Source: Bacillota bacterium (GTDB lineage Bacteria; Bacillota; Clostridia; Lachnospirales; Lachnospiraceae). From it: a stretch of DNA of 64,000 bases. A program made the position numbers and the translations under genes. The first letter of the stretch is position 1, and each line of letters begins with the position of its first letter. A model generated the notes under the pieces. The model was not told the origin of the DNA, did not search any database, and saw nothing but the letters and a program-made list of their open reading frames with translations. This document shows positions 7,859 through 15,898 of the stretch, one piece after another. The DNA lies in NCBI GenBank assembly GCA_023386315.1, contig JAEWJZ010000029.1, positions 124,001 through 188,000 on the forward strand. The letters are read 5' to 3'.

Positions 7859-7908
7859 AAAGTGTCTGAATGCACAGTTCATAGCTGCTGCAGTCAGACA
7901 CTTTTTTT
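7859..7908 (+). terminator. Rho-independent terminator after the DUF134 gene
   Basis: An 11-bp perfect stem (AAAGTGTCTGA, 7859-7869, with TCAGACACTTT, 7894-7904), a 24-nt loop and a seven-T run. It separates the two ORP-like operons. Confidence 0.8.
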
Positions 7909-7916
7909 GACAGATA

Positions 7917-7968
7917 TTGACATATGCTCAAAATGGGATTAAAATGTTTTAATGGGCATAAGATCAAA
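7917..7968 (+). promoter_or_regulatory. Second ORP-like promoter with the shared TATGCTCA motif
   Basis: TTGACA (7917-7922), 17-nt spacer, TAAAAT (7940-7945). CATATGCTCAAAAT (7921-7934) lies in the spacer and is 13 of 14 identical to the site at 3905-3918. A weaker direct copy, GGCATAAGATCAAAA, follows at 7954-7968. Placement across the core promoter implies repression; the regulator is probably the DUF134 protein (inference). Confidence 0.68.
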
Positions 7969-7994
7969 AAAATAAATAAAAAGGAGAATTCATC

Positions 7995-8486
7995 ATGATA
8001 AAGAAGGAAGCAAATAAAAAGGGTTCACTTTGGCCTGTACCCAGGGTTTTGGTTTCCTGCCGGGGATTAAATGGAGAGGATAACGCTTTGGCTGTAGCTT
8101 ATTGCGGGAATTGCAGCTATGCACCGCCAATGATAATGGTAGGCATTGTCCCAACCAGATACTCTTATAAAATGATTAAGGAATCAGGGTGTTTTGTGGT
8201 AAACATTGCAGAAAAAGATTATCAGGAAGTATTTGATTACCTGGGAAAAGTGAGTAAGAGGGATGCGGACAAACTAAAGGAAAAGAATGTGAGAATAGAA
8301 AATGGAAAAGTTGTGAATGCTCCTATCTTAGCAGACTGCCCTGTCAATATTGAGTGTACCGTGGTTGATTCCATTGTAACCGGTTCCCATGAAATGTTTG
8401 TTGGAAAAGTTGAGTATGTTCATGCAAATGAGAATTTAATCAACGAAGATGGAAGCATTGATTTTTCTAAGATACAGGTAATATAA
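7995..8486 (+). CDS. Flavin reductase family / flavoredoxin-like protein
   Basis: A 163-residue flavin reductase-like split-barrel protein that would bind FMN. Family signs are the N-terminal PVPRVLVSCRG segment with a following CGNCSYAPPMIMVGI strand pair, SYKMIKESGCFVVNI, and the C-terminal ECTVVDSIVTGSHEMFVGKV segment. Flavoredoxins carry electrons in anaerobes, and genes of this type often sit beside Mrp and DUF134 genes. First gene of the second ORP-like operon, 28 nt ahead of mrp, with AAGGAGA upstream of the ATG. It may supply electrons for cluster assembly (inference). Confidence 0.85.
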   Translation: MIKKEANKKGSLWPVPRVLVSCRGLNGEDNALAVAYCGNCSYAPPMIMVGIVPTRYSYKMIKESGCFVVNIAEKDYQEVFDYLGKVSKRDADKLKEKNVRIENGKVVNAPILADCPVNIECTVVDSIVTGSHEMFVGKVEYVHANENLINEDGSIDFSKIQVI

Positions 8487-8514
8487 TTTTGAAATAACAA
8501 TAAGGAGTAAGAAT

Positions 8515-9360
8515 ATGAGCGAAAATTCAAAGGGTTGTTCAGACAGCAGTTGTACCAGGGAATCCTGTGAAGGGTGTGAACACAGCAAAGAAAGTATGCT
8601 GGAACAATTAAACCAGTACAGTTCCATAAAAAATGTAATTGGTGTAGTGAGCGGAAAAGGCGGTGTAGGAAAATCATTTGTAACAGCCATGCTGGCAGTC
8701 CTGTTAAATAGAAAAGGATACCGTGTGGGAATTTTGGATGCAGATGTTACCGGCCCTTCCATACCAAGGATGTTTGGAATAACGAGGAAGGCCGCCGCAA
8801 ATGAATTAGGAATACTTCCGGAATTAACGGTAAATAACATAAAAATAATGTCAGTGAATCTGTTGCTGGATAAAGAAGATTCTCCTGTTGTATGGAGAGG
8901 TCCTATTCTCGCCGGTACAGTAAAGCAGTTCTGGACGGAGGTTGTATGGGAAGAATTAGACTATCTTTTGATTGATATGCCGCCGGGAACCGGTGACGTT
9001 CCTTTAACAGTATTTCAGTCCATTCCGCTGGATGGAATCGTGATTGTTTCCTCCCCCCAGGATCTGGTTTCCATGATTGTGAAAAAGGCTTATAACATGG
9101 CTAAATTAATGAATATTCCCATTCTTGGATATGTGGAAAACATGAGTTATGTAAAGTGCCCTGATTGCGGAAAAGAAATTTCAATATTTGGACAGAGCAA
9201 GCTGGGGGATATTGCAAAAGAAACCGGCGTTGACATACTGGGGAGAATACCCATTGATCCAACGCTTGCAAGCCTGGTAGATAAAGGAGAGTTTGAACGA
9301 TTTTCCTGTGATTATTTAAAAGATGCAGCAGATCAGATAGAACAAATGCTTCGTAAATAA
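8515..9360 (+). CDS. Mrp/NBP35-family Fe-S cluster carrier ATPase
   Basis: A 281-residue protein with the Mrp P-loop SGKGGVGKS at about residues 44-52, DADVTGPSIPRMFG, DMPPGTGDVPL, and the cluster-binding CPDC pair near residue 220. The N-terminus has four more cysteines (8, 13, 18, 21), resembling NBP35-type extensions. Mrp proteins hold a bridging [4Fe-4S] cluster at a homodimer interface and pass it to target proteins. Co-transcribed with the flavoredoxin-like gene and sharing an operator with the NifX/MinD-ferredoxin operon, it completes an ORP-like gene set. Confidence 0.93.
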   Translation: MSENSKGCSDSSCTRESCEGCEHSKESMLEQLNQYSSIKNVIGVVSGKGGVGKSFVTAMLAVLLNRKGYRVGILDADVTGPSIPRMFGITRKAAANELGILPELTVNNIKIMSVNLLLDKEDSPVVWRGPILAGTVKQFWTEVVWEELDYLLIDMPPGTGDVPLTVFQSIPLDGIVIVSSPQDLVSMIVKKAYNMAKLMNIPILGYVENMSYVKCPDCGKEISIFGQSKLGDIAKETGVDILGRIPIDPTLASLVDKGEFERFSCDYLKDAADQIEQMLRK

Positions 9361-9373
9361 AATAAATAGAAAT

Positions 9374-9414
9374 AAATCAGGCTGACCCTATCCTCTATGA
9401 GTCAGCCTGATTTT
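9374..9414 (+). terminator. Bidirectional terminator
   Basis: A 13-bp perfect stem (9374-9386 with 9401-9413) and a 14-nt loop. A-rich and T-rich ends let it serve mrp on the plus strand and the convergent gene ending at 9422. Confidence 0.85.
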
Positions 9415-9421
9415 CTATTAT

Positions 9422-10420
9422 TTAGAGCTCGCCGCACACATCTCCAATCATTTCTACATCAACGGTCCTGTCTATTTTTTCTCCTCTGTATGATCCGTTT
9501 ATGTGATAGAGACACTGACAGCCGGATAATAATTTGATTTCATGAACAAACTCAGCATCTTGTCCCCGGGCAAGACTGGTAAGGGTTACATTAAAATCTT
9601 CTGAAGGAATAGTAATGTGAATGGTATTGGGATAGGAATGTCCGGTTTTCCTGCTAACCCAGATATCATCATAGGTAATATCAATTGATGCATTTGTCAT
9701 AATGCCATCCTCATGCAGAAATGTTCCAAATGCAAAGCGTTTATCTGAGGAATAAATATCCCAGAGTGATACCGCTCCCAGGTTACTGTGCAGGGGGGAT
9801 AAACCAATCCACAGCCAGCTGTTCTGGCCCGGTGCAAATGTTAAGTCAGAAGGGTGGCCTGCCGGAATACCGTATTGTCTGTCAAACCAAGCGTGGGCAT
9901 TGTGTATCTTATATTCATGACCCTGGAGAAGAAAGGTACCTTCCATTTTCATCTGCGGAAAGGAGTACTGATAGGAGCCGGTGTTTCCGATTTCAATCAG
10001 GCCGGTTCCGCCATTATACAGGATTTCACCATTGGGTACAAAAGTTACATGAATTTCATTTTCATCAATGATTAAATCAAGAGACATGTGGTTCTCATCT
10101 CCCGTTAGATCGCCCCAGGATGAGTAACAATGCATACATTCAGAGTCAAAACCGTTTTCTTCATTTACAGAAGAAAGAATGCGGTTATTCAGCCAGATAT
10201 TATCGGATGCATTCATTAAAAGACTTTCAGCACTGACCTTTTTTTCATTTCCATAGGCTTGTAACATCTGATGCCAGGTAAAGCCCAGCTGCTTTCCGTC
10301 CGCTTCAAATTCTGTTTTGATATACCAGGAATCGATCTGTGCATGTGGCAAGGGCTTAAGATCTTCTGACGGGTTAACTGACATGGGAAAGCCGCTGTTG
10401 TTCATTGGATTTTTTTTCAT
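9422..10420 (-). CDS. CrtC/AttH-like lipocalin-type protein (carotenoid 1,2-hydratase superfamily)
   Basis: A 332-residue protein resembling the two-lipocalin-barrel CrtC/AttH family (PF07143/PF17186). The family marks visible are HAWFDRQYG at about 178-186, WLWIGLSPLH and a repeated beta-rich pattern. Members include carotenoid hydratase CrtC and kievitone hydratase. No carotenoid genes are nearby, so a hydratase or isoprenoid/lipid-modifying role is only a guess. There is no signal peptide, so it is cytoplasmic. It is divergent from a TetR regulator that probably controls it. Confidence 0.75.
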   Translation of the reverse strand: MKKNPMNNSGFPMSVNPSEDLKPLPHAQIDSWYIKTEFEADGKQLGFTWHQMLQAYGNEKKVSAESLLMNASDNIWLNNRILSSVNEENGFDSECMHCYSSWGDLTGDENHMSLDLIIDENEIHVTFVPNGEILYNGGTGLIEIGNTGSYQYSFPQMKMEGTFLLQGHEYKIHNAHAWFDRQYGIPAGHPSDLTFAPGQNSWLWIGLSPLHSNLGAVSLWDIYSSDKRFAFGTFLHEDGIMTNASIDITYDDIWVSRKTGHSYPNTIHITIPSEDFNVTLTSLARGQDAEFVHEIKLLSGCQCLYHINGSYRGEKIDRTVDVEMIGDVCGEL

Positions 10421-10491
10421 AAGAATACCTCTTTTCTGATATTTTTATTGACATTGTATAAAATGCTTTTAATATAAGAATATAAACACTG

Positions 10492-10568
10492 TGTCGTATT
10501 TCTTGAGATCAGTATAAAACAGCAGATAGGAAAAAGCAATTTACAATTATAGACAATATGTCGTATTT
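10492..10568. promoter_or_regulatory. Candidate TetR operators between the CrtC-like and TetR genes
   Basis: The 10-nt direct repeat TGTCGTATTT occurs at 10492-10501 and 10559-10568, in the shared intergenic region. Each is part of an AT-rich tract. Paired identical repeats between divergent genes suggest regulator binding sites. No convincing -35/-10 pair was assigned for either gene. Confidence 0.4.
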
Positions 10569-10586
10569 TGAAAAGAGGAGAACAAG

Positions 10587-11198
10587 ATGCAGATATATGA
10601 AAATGCAAGAGAAAAAACAAGAAAAAAAATTGTTGAAGCGTTTTGGCGGTCATATAAAAGAAAGCCAATTGAAAAAATCACAGTAAAAAGTATCACGGAT
10701 GACTGTCAGATGCACCGTGCTACTTTTTATCTGCACTATAAGGACGTATATGCCGTCTTAGAAGAAATTGAAGATATGCTGATACAATCACTGGACCAGA
10801 TCAGCATGGAATACTTTGAAACAGCCCGGGATCTTGACGATTATGCCAGGGCACTCTTTAAAATATTCCATGACAATGGAGTTTACCTTCATGATCTAGT
10901 TATTGAAAATAAACAGCCACTTTTTGCATTAAAATATAAAAATAAACTAAAAAGTATATTCCCTAATGTGTTCCGTTCAAAAAGCAATGACTCCAAGACA
11001 AATTTAGCAATTAACATGACGATATCTGCATTTGTTGATATGTTTATACAATGGGCAGATACCGATGTATTTTCTGCTGAAGAAATGCTCAGTATGACAA
11101 AAGGGTTTATGGTGAATGGTATTTTCCCTACCTTGCTGGAGGATTTTGAAATTGAGCCGGTGATTGACCTGCGCAGTGACAGATACAGGACAACTTAA
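10587..11198 (+). CDS. TetR/AcrR family transcriptional regulator
   Basis: A 203-residue TetR protein. The N-terminal helix-turn-helix lies at about residues 10-55 (KKIVEAFWRSYKRKPIEKITVKSI, then MHRATFYLHYKDVYAVLEEIE). The helical C-terminal domain would bind a small ligand and dimerise, and resembles the DhaS/TetR_C_7-type domain found in Firmicutes. It is divergent from the CrtC-like gene, with AGAGGAG before its ATG. The usual arrangement implies repression of the neighbour and of itself; the ligand cannot be read from the sequence. Confidence 0.88.
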   Translation: MQIYENAREKTRKKIVEAFWRSYKRKPIEKITVKSITDDCQMHRATFYLHYKDVYAVLEEIEDMLIQSLDQISMEYFETARDLDDYARALFKIFHDNGVYLHDLVIENKQPLFALKYKNKLKSIFPNVFRSKSNDSKTNLAINMTISAFVDMFIQWADTDVFSAEEMLSMTKGFMVNGIFPTLLEDFEIEPVIDLRSDRYRTT

Positions 11199-11321
11199 AA
11201 ATATTATTTCTCCGGTGCACATGCAGAATTTCAGCCGTACGGGCAAGATTTCTTTCATGACTCAAAAATTCATACAGACTGCTGGCATAAGAGGTATGAT
11301 TCATGGTTCTCCCAGCATGCC

Positions 11322-11381
11322 TGTAGTAATTACTACAAATGTTGTTTTCTGTAGAAATTTGTCTGCCTCTGGTAGTATAAT
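11322..11381 (+). promoter_or_regulatory. Perfect 16-nt palindrome and candidate promoter before the MazG-like gene
   Basis: TGTAGTAATTACTACA at 11322-11337 is a perfect palindrome. TATAAT lies at 11376-11381, 45 nt before the next ATG, with no clear -35 box. The 227-nt gap at 11199-11425 holds no other recognisable feature. Confidence 0.35.
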
Positions 11382-11425
11382 AAAAGCAGTACAAAAGTGA
11401 ATTTGAACAAGAAAGGAAGTAACAG

Positions 11426-11737
11426 ATGGAAAAACACAATAAACTGGTAAGAGACAAAATCCCGGAACTGATTGAGAGAGAGGGACGTAAGGCAAAATAT
11501 CATGTTTTATCAGAGGAAGAATACCTGGCTGCTCTGGACGAAAAACTTCTGGAGGAAGTAGAAGAATATCAGGAAGACAAAAGTCTGGAGGAAATAGCCG
11601 ATGTTCTGGAGGTTTTGTATGCAATATGTAAGGCTAGGGGATATACAGAAGAAGAACTGGAGGTAAAGCGGAGAGAAAAGTTTATAAAACGGGGGGGATT
11701 TGAAAGGAAGTTGTTTCTGGAGTATAGTTTGAGCTAA
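11426..11737 (+). CDS. MazG-like nucleoside triphosphate pyrophosphohydrolase (COG4997 type)
   Basis: A small all-helical hydrolase of 103 residues. The N-terminus KLVRDKIPELIEREG is diagnostic of the phosphoribosyl-ATP pyrophosphohydrolase-like group. Metal-binding acidic motifs are EEVEEY (43-48) and EEIADVLE (55-62). It would hydrolyse nucleoside or modified nucleoside triphosphates to monophosphates; no histidine genes are near, so a housecleaning role is likelier than histidine biosynthesis. A GAAAGGAAG ribosome binding site precedes the ATG. Confidence 0.85.
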   Translation: MEKHNKLVRDKIPELIEREGRKAKYHVLSEEEYLAALDEKLLEEVEEYQEDKSLEEIADVLEVLYAICKARGYTEEELEVKRREKFIKRGGFERKLFLEYSLS

Positions 11738-11845
11738 TATGGCTGTTGAAGCAGGCAGAAGAAAAGATTGCCTTCCTTTGCCGTTATGGGATGTAGATCT
11801 TAAAGAAAGAAATATTATTTACCAGAGTAAGGAGATGAAAGAAGG

Positions 11846-12244
11846 TTGAAAAAATATAAAACCAGCAGTGAAGCGTCATTGGCATTAGGTGCTATATGCT
11901 GTTTATTATTTATGAGGTATTATGAGAGGGTACTTTATTACCGTAATATAAATCTGATATTTGACACATTATACGGCTTTATAGCAATTCCACTTTTTTA
12001 TTTTTTTATATCTGCTTGTCTTACAACTATATTTATTAAATCATTTAAGATTCAGATTTCTAAAAAATTGAGAATTTTTAAAATGATAGATACTTTTTTG
12101 CTAATAATATATATGATTGTACTTGCATTAAGACTGTCTGGGTATATGACTATTGGAATCATTTCTTTTGTTTCAAAATATTGGTTTGTCTTTATTGCCT
12201 GGGGCAGTATATTCACTATTGATTTTTGCATAGTAAAAAAGTAG
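11846..12244 (+). CDS. Hypothetical integral membrane protein
   Basis: A 132-residue protein that is mostly hydrophobic, with about four membrane helices (roughly residues 10-27, 42-66, 80-98 and 106-128) and short basic loops. It reads from a TTG codon preceded by AGAAGG. It is more AT-rich than its neighbours and was not recognised as a known family. It may be real because the frame is open and strongly membrane-like, but with a TTG start and no operon partner it is uncertain. Confidence 0.5.
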   Translation: MKKYKTSSEASLALGAICCLLFMRYYERVLYYRNINLIFDTLYGFIAIPLFYFFISACLTTIFIKSFKIQISKKLRIFKMIDTFLLIIYMIVLALRLSGYMTIGIISFVSKYWFVFIAWGSIFTIDFCIVKK

Positions 12245-12314
12245 ATTAACATAAAAATTAAATTAGTAAAATGTGACAAAAAAAACAAATAAGCGACATA
12301 TAAAACGATAATTA

Positions 12315-12343
12315 TTGACAAAATAGTCTTTATAATATATATT
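12315..12343 (+). promoter_or_regulatory. Promoter of the moaC-led cofactor operon
   Basis: TTGACA (12315-12320), 17-nt spacer, TATATT (12338-12343). It leaves a 5' leader of about 125 nt before moaC. The leader (about 12350-12474) was searched by eye for a Moco-type aptamer (conserved CCTATGGG and TGCCTCCC) and none was found. Confidence 0.65.
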
Positions 12344-12474
12344 TATTTCATAAATTGCATATTGTTTTTAGGGCATGAAATAATACACTTTAGTGATATC
12401 CGCAGGCGTTCAGCGTTTGAAATTTTACTAATTTACAGCTATTTTAAAATTCCAGAAGATGAGGTGGTAATATT

Positions 12475-12963
12475 ATGGGAGAATGGACACACTTTGATGA
12501 ACATGGCAATGCGGTTATGGTTGATGTGTCAAAGAAGGATATCACTGTACGTACAGCAGTTGCAAAAGGTAAGATCATTGTAAATTCTGAGGTTATGGAG
12601 GCCGTTTTAAACCATACTGTGAAAAAGGGAGATGTTCTTGGTGTTGCCAGGGTAGCAGGAATCATGGCGGTAAAAAACACCTCTTCGCTTATCCCTATGT
12701 GTCATCCGCTTGCTATAAACAAATGTCAGATAGACTTTGAAGTAAGCAGGGAAACAGGGAGTATTAAAGCGGTCTGCCTGGTTAAGTCGGAAGGAAAAAC
12801 CGGCGTTGAGATGGAAGCTCTTACCGGAGTTACGGTAACTCTGCTTACAGTTTACGATATGTGCAAAGCAATTGATAAGAATATGGAGATAACAGATATT
12901 TTTCTTGAGAAAAAGAGCGGAGGAAAAAGCGGAGATATTTTCAACGGAAAGGACATGCGATGA
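12475..12963 (+). CDS. moaC: Cyclic pyranopterin monophosphate synthase
   Basis: A standard-length MoaC of 162 residues. It converts the MoaA product, 3',8-cyclo-dihydro-GTP, into cyclic pyranopterin monophosphate, the second half of step one of molybdopterin synthesis. Characteristic segments are [13 protein letters not shown], the IPMCHPLAI active-site strand, and the [15 protein letters not shown] stretch leading to the YDMCKA helix. AGGTGG lies 8 nt before the ATG. The stop overlaps moaA (ATGA), so the two partner enzymes are co-translated. Confidence 0.97.
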   Translation: MGEWTHFDEHGNAVMVDVSKKDITVRTAVAKGKIIVNSEVMEAVLNHTVKKGDVLGVARVAGIMAVKNTSSLIPMCHPLAINKCQIDFEVSRETGSIKAVCLVKSEGKTGVEMEALTGVTVTLLTVYDMCKAIDKNMEITDIFLEKKSGGKSGDIFNGKDMR

Positions 12964-13940
12964 TTGACAGATGGGATAGAAAGATTGATTATATTCGGAT
13001 TTCAGTAACAGACAGATGCAATCTTCGCTGTATTTATTGTATGCCAGAGGAGGGCGTTCCATCTTTACCTCATGAGGAAATCCTGACTTATGATGAAATC
13101 CTCAGGCTCTGCAGATGCTTTTTAAAATCAGGTATTAATAAAGTAAAGATAACAGGGGGCGAGCCGCTGGTAAGAAAAGATATTGCATCTCTCGTTGGAC
13201 AGATGAAAACACAGGTTGGAATGAAAAACGTTACCTTAACAACCAATGGTCTGTTACTGGGGAAATATCTTCCTGATCTTGTGGCAGCCGGATTAGATGG
13301 GGTTAATATCAGTCTGGATACGCTGAATCCTTCAAAATATGAGAAGATCACAAGAAAAGATGCTTTAAATGAGGTGCTTTCAGCAATACAGGATGCGCTT
13401 AATTATCAGTACCTGAAAGTAAAGATAAATTGTGTTCCGGTTCTTGATACAGACAAGGAAGATATTATAAAGATTGCCGGTCTGGCAAAGAATTCCAGAC
13501 TGGGTGTCCGCTTTATAGAAATGATGCCGATCGGGCTTGGAAAAAACTACTCTTATTATAGTGAAGAGGACATCATTGCAATTCTGAAAGAAGCCTATGG
13601 TCCATTAGAACCAGTTGATACTGTTCTTGGAAACGGACCGGCCCATTATTATTCGGTATCCGGTTTTAAAGGGAAAATTGGTTTTATCAGTGCGATTTCC
13701 CACAAATTCTGCAACGAATGCAACCGGGTAAGGCTTACTTCCGATGGCTATTTAAAAACCTGCCTGCAATATGAACATGGAACGGACTTAAAAGCTGTTT
13801 TAAGAAGCAATAAAGAGGATTCTATTCTGGAACAGATGATTGAGCAGACGATTTATGAAAAGCCAGTCAGCCACAACTTTAAAGGGGACAATCCCCAGGG
13901 AACGTATGAACTCGATGGTATGTCAAAAATAGGAGGATAA
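12960..13940 (+). CDS. moaA: GTP 3',8-cyclase (radical SAM)
   Basis: A 326-residue MoaA. The radical-SAM cluster motif is CNLRCIYC (Cys 20, 24, 27) and the second, substrate-binding cluster is CNECN with a later Cys in GYLKTC. The family usually ends in GG, needed for catalysis, and this protein ends SKIGG. It makes 3',8-cyclo-dihydro-GTP from GTP. It overlaps moaC by 4 nt. No moaE or conventional moaD lies in this operon; a MoaD-like gene sits 9 kb downstream. Confidence 0.97.
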   Translation: MIDRWDRKIDYIRISVTDRCNLRCIYCMPEEGVPSLPHEEILTYDEILRLCRCFLKSGINKVKITGGEPLVRKDIASLVGQMKTQVGMKNVTLTTNGLLLGKYLPDLVAAGLDGVNISLDTLNPSKYEKITRKDALNEVLSAIQDALNYQYLKVKINCVPVLDTDKEDIIKIAGLAKNSRLGVRFIEMMPIGLGKNYSYYSEEDIIAILKEAYGPLEPVDTVLGNGPAHYYSVSGFKGKIGFISAISHKFCNECNRVRLTSDGYLKTCLQYEHGTDLKAVLRSNKEDSILEQMIEQTIYEKPVSHNFKGDNPQGTYELDGMSKIGG

Positions 13941-13953
13941 GAAAAGAATACTT

Positions 13954-14898
13954 ATGGGAAAAATAATCGCAGTCTGCATCAGTGAAAAAAAAGGGACTCA
14001 AAAGAAAAATGTACATTCGGCAGAATTTATAAAGGAATACGGAATAAAAGGAGATGCTCATGCAGGCAAATGGCACAGACAGGTCAGCCTTTTGTCCAAT
14101 GATAAAATTGAAGCATTTAAGAACCGGGGAGCAGAAGTGGCAGAAGGTGCATTTGGTGAAAATCTTATCGTCGAAGGAATTGATTTTCGTTCCCTGCCGG
14201 TAGGCACCAGATTTCAATGCAATGACGTTCTTTTAGAGCTTACTCAGATTGGAAAAGAATGCCATACCGGATGTGAGATCTATCACAAAATGGGAGATTG
14301 CATTATGCCAAGAGAAGGCGTATTTGCCCGTGTATTATCAGGCGGTATCATTCGGGAAGGGGATGATATGGTCGTATTGGAAGCTGCGGTGGAGAAACCG
14401 GAAACTGGTAAATTGCGGGTGGCGGTGATAACCTCCAGCGATTCCGGATTTGCAGGAGAAAGAGAGGATATAAGCGGATCTGTTATATGCAGAATTGCGA
14501 AGGAATATGGTTATGAAGTTGTTCATCAGACGATTCTTCCTGATGATATGACTATGTTATGCGACGAGATGAAATATATCTGTGACAATCATACAGCAGA
14601 TCTTATATTAACCACAGGTGGAACCGGTTTCTCTCAAAGAGACTGCATGCCGGAGGCAACCCAAAAAGTCGTTGAACGAATGGTTCCCGGAATCCCCGAG
14701 GCAATGCGCGCCTATAGCATGCAGATGACAAAACGGTCCATGCTGTCAAGAGCTGCCTGCGGTATCCGAAAATCCACATTAATACTGAATCTGCCAGGAA
14801 GTCCGAAAGCTGTGGAAGAATGCCTTACCTATGTGATTACTGAACTTGATCATGGTCTGAAAATCCTGATTGGAACTGCTAATAATTGCGCAAGATAA
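13954..14898 (+). CDS. MOSC domain - MogA/MoaB (molybdopterin adenylyltransferase) fusion
   Basis: A 314-residue protein with two domains. Residues 1 to about 145 are a MOSC domain (GIKGDAHAGKWHRQVSLLS, GAFGENLIVEG, IGKECHTGCEIY with the conserved cysteine), a family that binds sulfur or molybdopterin. Residues about 150-314 are MogA/MoaB-like (VAVITSSDSGF, TTGGTGFSQRDCMPEAT, LPGSPKAVEECL), which adenylates molybdopterin before metal insertion by MoeA. This fusion is known in Clostridia. It lies in the moa-tup operon, 13 nt after moaA. Confidence 0.93.
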   Translation: MGKIIAVCISEKKGTQKKNVHSAEFIKEYGIKGDAHAGKWHRQVSLLSNDKIEAFKNRGAEVAEGAFGENLIVEGIDFRSLPVGTRFQCNDVLLELTQIGKECHTGCEIYHKMGDCIMPREGVFARVLSGGIIREGDDMVVLEAAVEKPETGKLRVAVITSSDSGFAGEREDISGSVICRIAKEYGYEVVHQTILPDDMTMLCDEMKYICDNHTADLILTTGGTGFSQRDCMPEATQKVVERMVPGIPEAMRAYSMQMTKRSMLSRAACGIRKSTLILNLPGSPKAVEECLTYVITELDHGLKILIGTANNCAR

Positions 14899-14941
14899 GA
14901 AGTCAGCAGTTCTTGTATAAACGAAGAAAGGGATATAAAGG

Positions 14942-15853
14942 ATGAAAAATAAAATTATTGCAATTTTTTCCTGTATTATGTTAATCACAGCCTTATCAGC
15001 CTGCAGCAATACTCAGAAGCAGAGCGATTCCCCAAAAACGGAAGGTACCACAGAGAGCAGCGCAAAAAACACTTCAACTGAAACTCAGGCATCAGAAACA
15101 GCCAGGAAGGGGAAGATAATTCTGGCAACAACTACCAGCACACAGGATTCGGGTCTGTTAGATGAAATACTTCCGGATTTTACTAAAAAAACAGGCTGGG
15201 AAGTGGATACCATAGCAGTTGGTACAGGAGAAGCCTTAAAGATGGGCGAGAGCGGAGAAGCGGATGTTCTGCTTGTGCATGCAAAGGCAAAGGAAGAAGC
15301 TTTTATCGAAGCCGGGCATGGTTTAAAACGTTTTGATGTTATGTATAATGATTTTGTAGTTGTTGGACCGAAGGGAAAAATAGAAAAGAATGGTGATGTT
15401 CAGGCGACTTTTCGGACCATATTTGATAATAAAGATGCCTTTGTATCCAGGGGGGATGAATCCGGTACCCACACAAAGGAGCTCTCTATCTGGAAAAATC
15501 TGAATATAACGCCTGGGGATAATCCAAATTATATCAGTGCAGGTCAGGGAATGGGAGCTACTTTGCTGATGGCAGAAGAAAAAAAGGCCTATACGCTTTC
15601 AGACAGGGCGACCTGGTTAGCAACTAAATCAAAGACAACCATGAATATTGTATGTGAAAAGGATAAACAGCTTCTCAATTATTATGGTGTAATCGCGGTA
15701 AATCCGGAAAAGAATTCAAAAATCAATGCGGAAGGTGCACAGGATTTCATTAACTGGATACTTTCAGATGATACCCAGAAGCTCATCGGAGATTTTGGTG
15801 TAAAAGAGTATGGAGAATCTTTATTTACTCCAAACGCGGCAGCAAATAAATAA
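14942..15853 (+). CDS. tupA: Tungstate ABC transporter substrate-binding lipoprotein
   Basis: A 303-residue lipoprotein with a signal peptide and lipobox LSAC; Cys 21 would be lipidated. A Ser/Thr-rich linker reaches residue 55. The mature part begins with the oxyanion-binding TTTSTQDSGLLD of TupA proteins and has SRGDESGTH further on. It captures tungstate outside the membrane for the TupBC transporter encoded next. TupA is distinguished from ModA and WtpA by the TTTS motif. This makes tungsten the likely metal for the island. Confidence 0.93.
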   Translation: MKNKIIAIFSCIMLITALSACSNTQKQSDSPKTEGTTESSAKNTSTETQASETARKGKIILATTTSTQDSGLLDEILPDFTKKTGWEVDTIAVGTGEALKMGESGEADVLLVHAKAKEEAFIEAGHGLKRFDVMYNDFVVVGPKGKIEKNGDVQATFRTIFDNKDAFVSRGDESGTHTKELSIWKNLNITPGDNPNYISAGQGMGATLLMAEEKKAYTLSDRATWLATKSKTTMNIVCEKDKQLLNYYGVIAVNPEKNSKINAEGAQDFINWILSDDTQKLIGDFGVKEYGESLFTPNAAANK

Positions 15854-15865
15854 AGAGGAGTCTAC

Positions 15866-15898
15866 ATGAATGCAGTTTTGGACAAGTATGGGCATTGA
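15866..15898 (+). other. Possible 10-codon leader ORF overlapping the tupB start
   Basis: An ATG at 15866 lies 6 nt after AGAGGAG, a better spacing than the ATG at 15870 that opens tupB. It encodes MNAVLDKYGH and stops at 15896-15898, overlapping codons 1-9 of tupB in another frame. It may be chance, or couple translation of tupB from its internal ATG at 15888. Confidence 0.25.

Noticed and set aside
11328..11350. TTACTACAAATGT resembling a BlaI half-site
   Set aside because: It does not keep the CTTAC-N4-GTARTA spacing shared by the three boxes near the PBP and blaI genes.
12350..12474. moaC leader as a second Moco riboswitch
   Set aside because: The conserved CCTATGGG and TGCCTCCC segments are absent and no matching stems were seen.
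12362..12583. 73-codon frame overlapping the moaC start
   Set aside because: It lies in the leader and an alternative frame of moaC, with no ribosome binding site or protein likeness.
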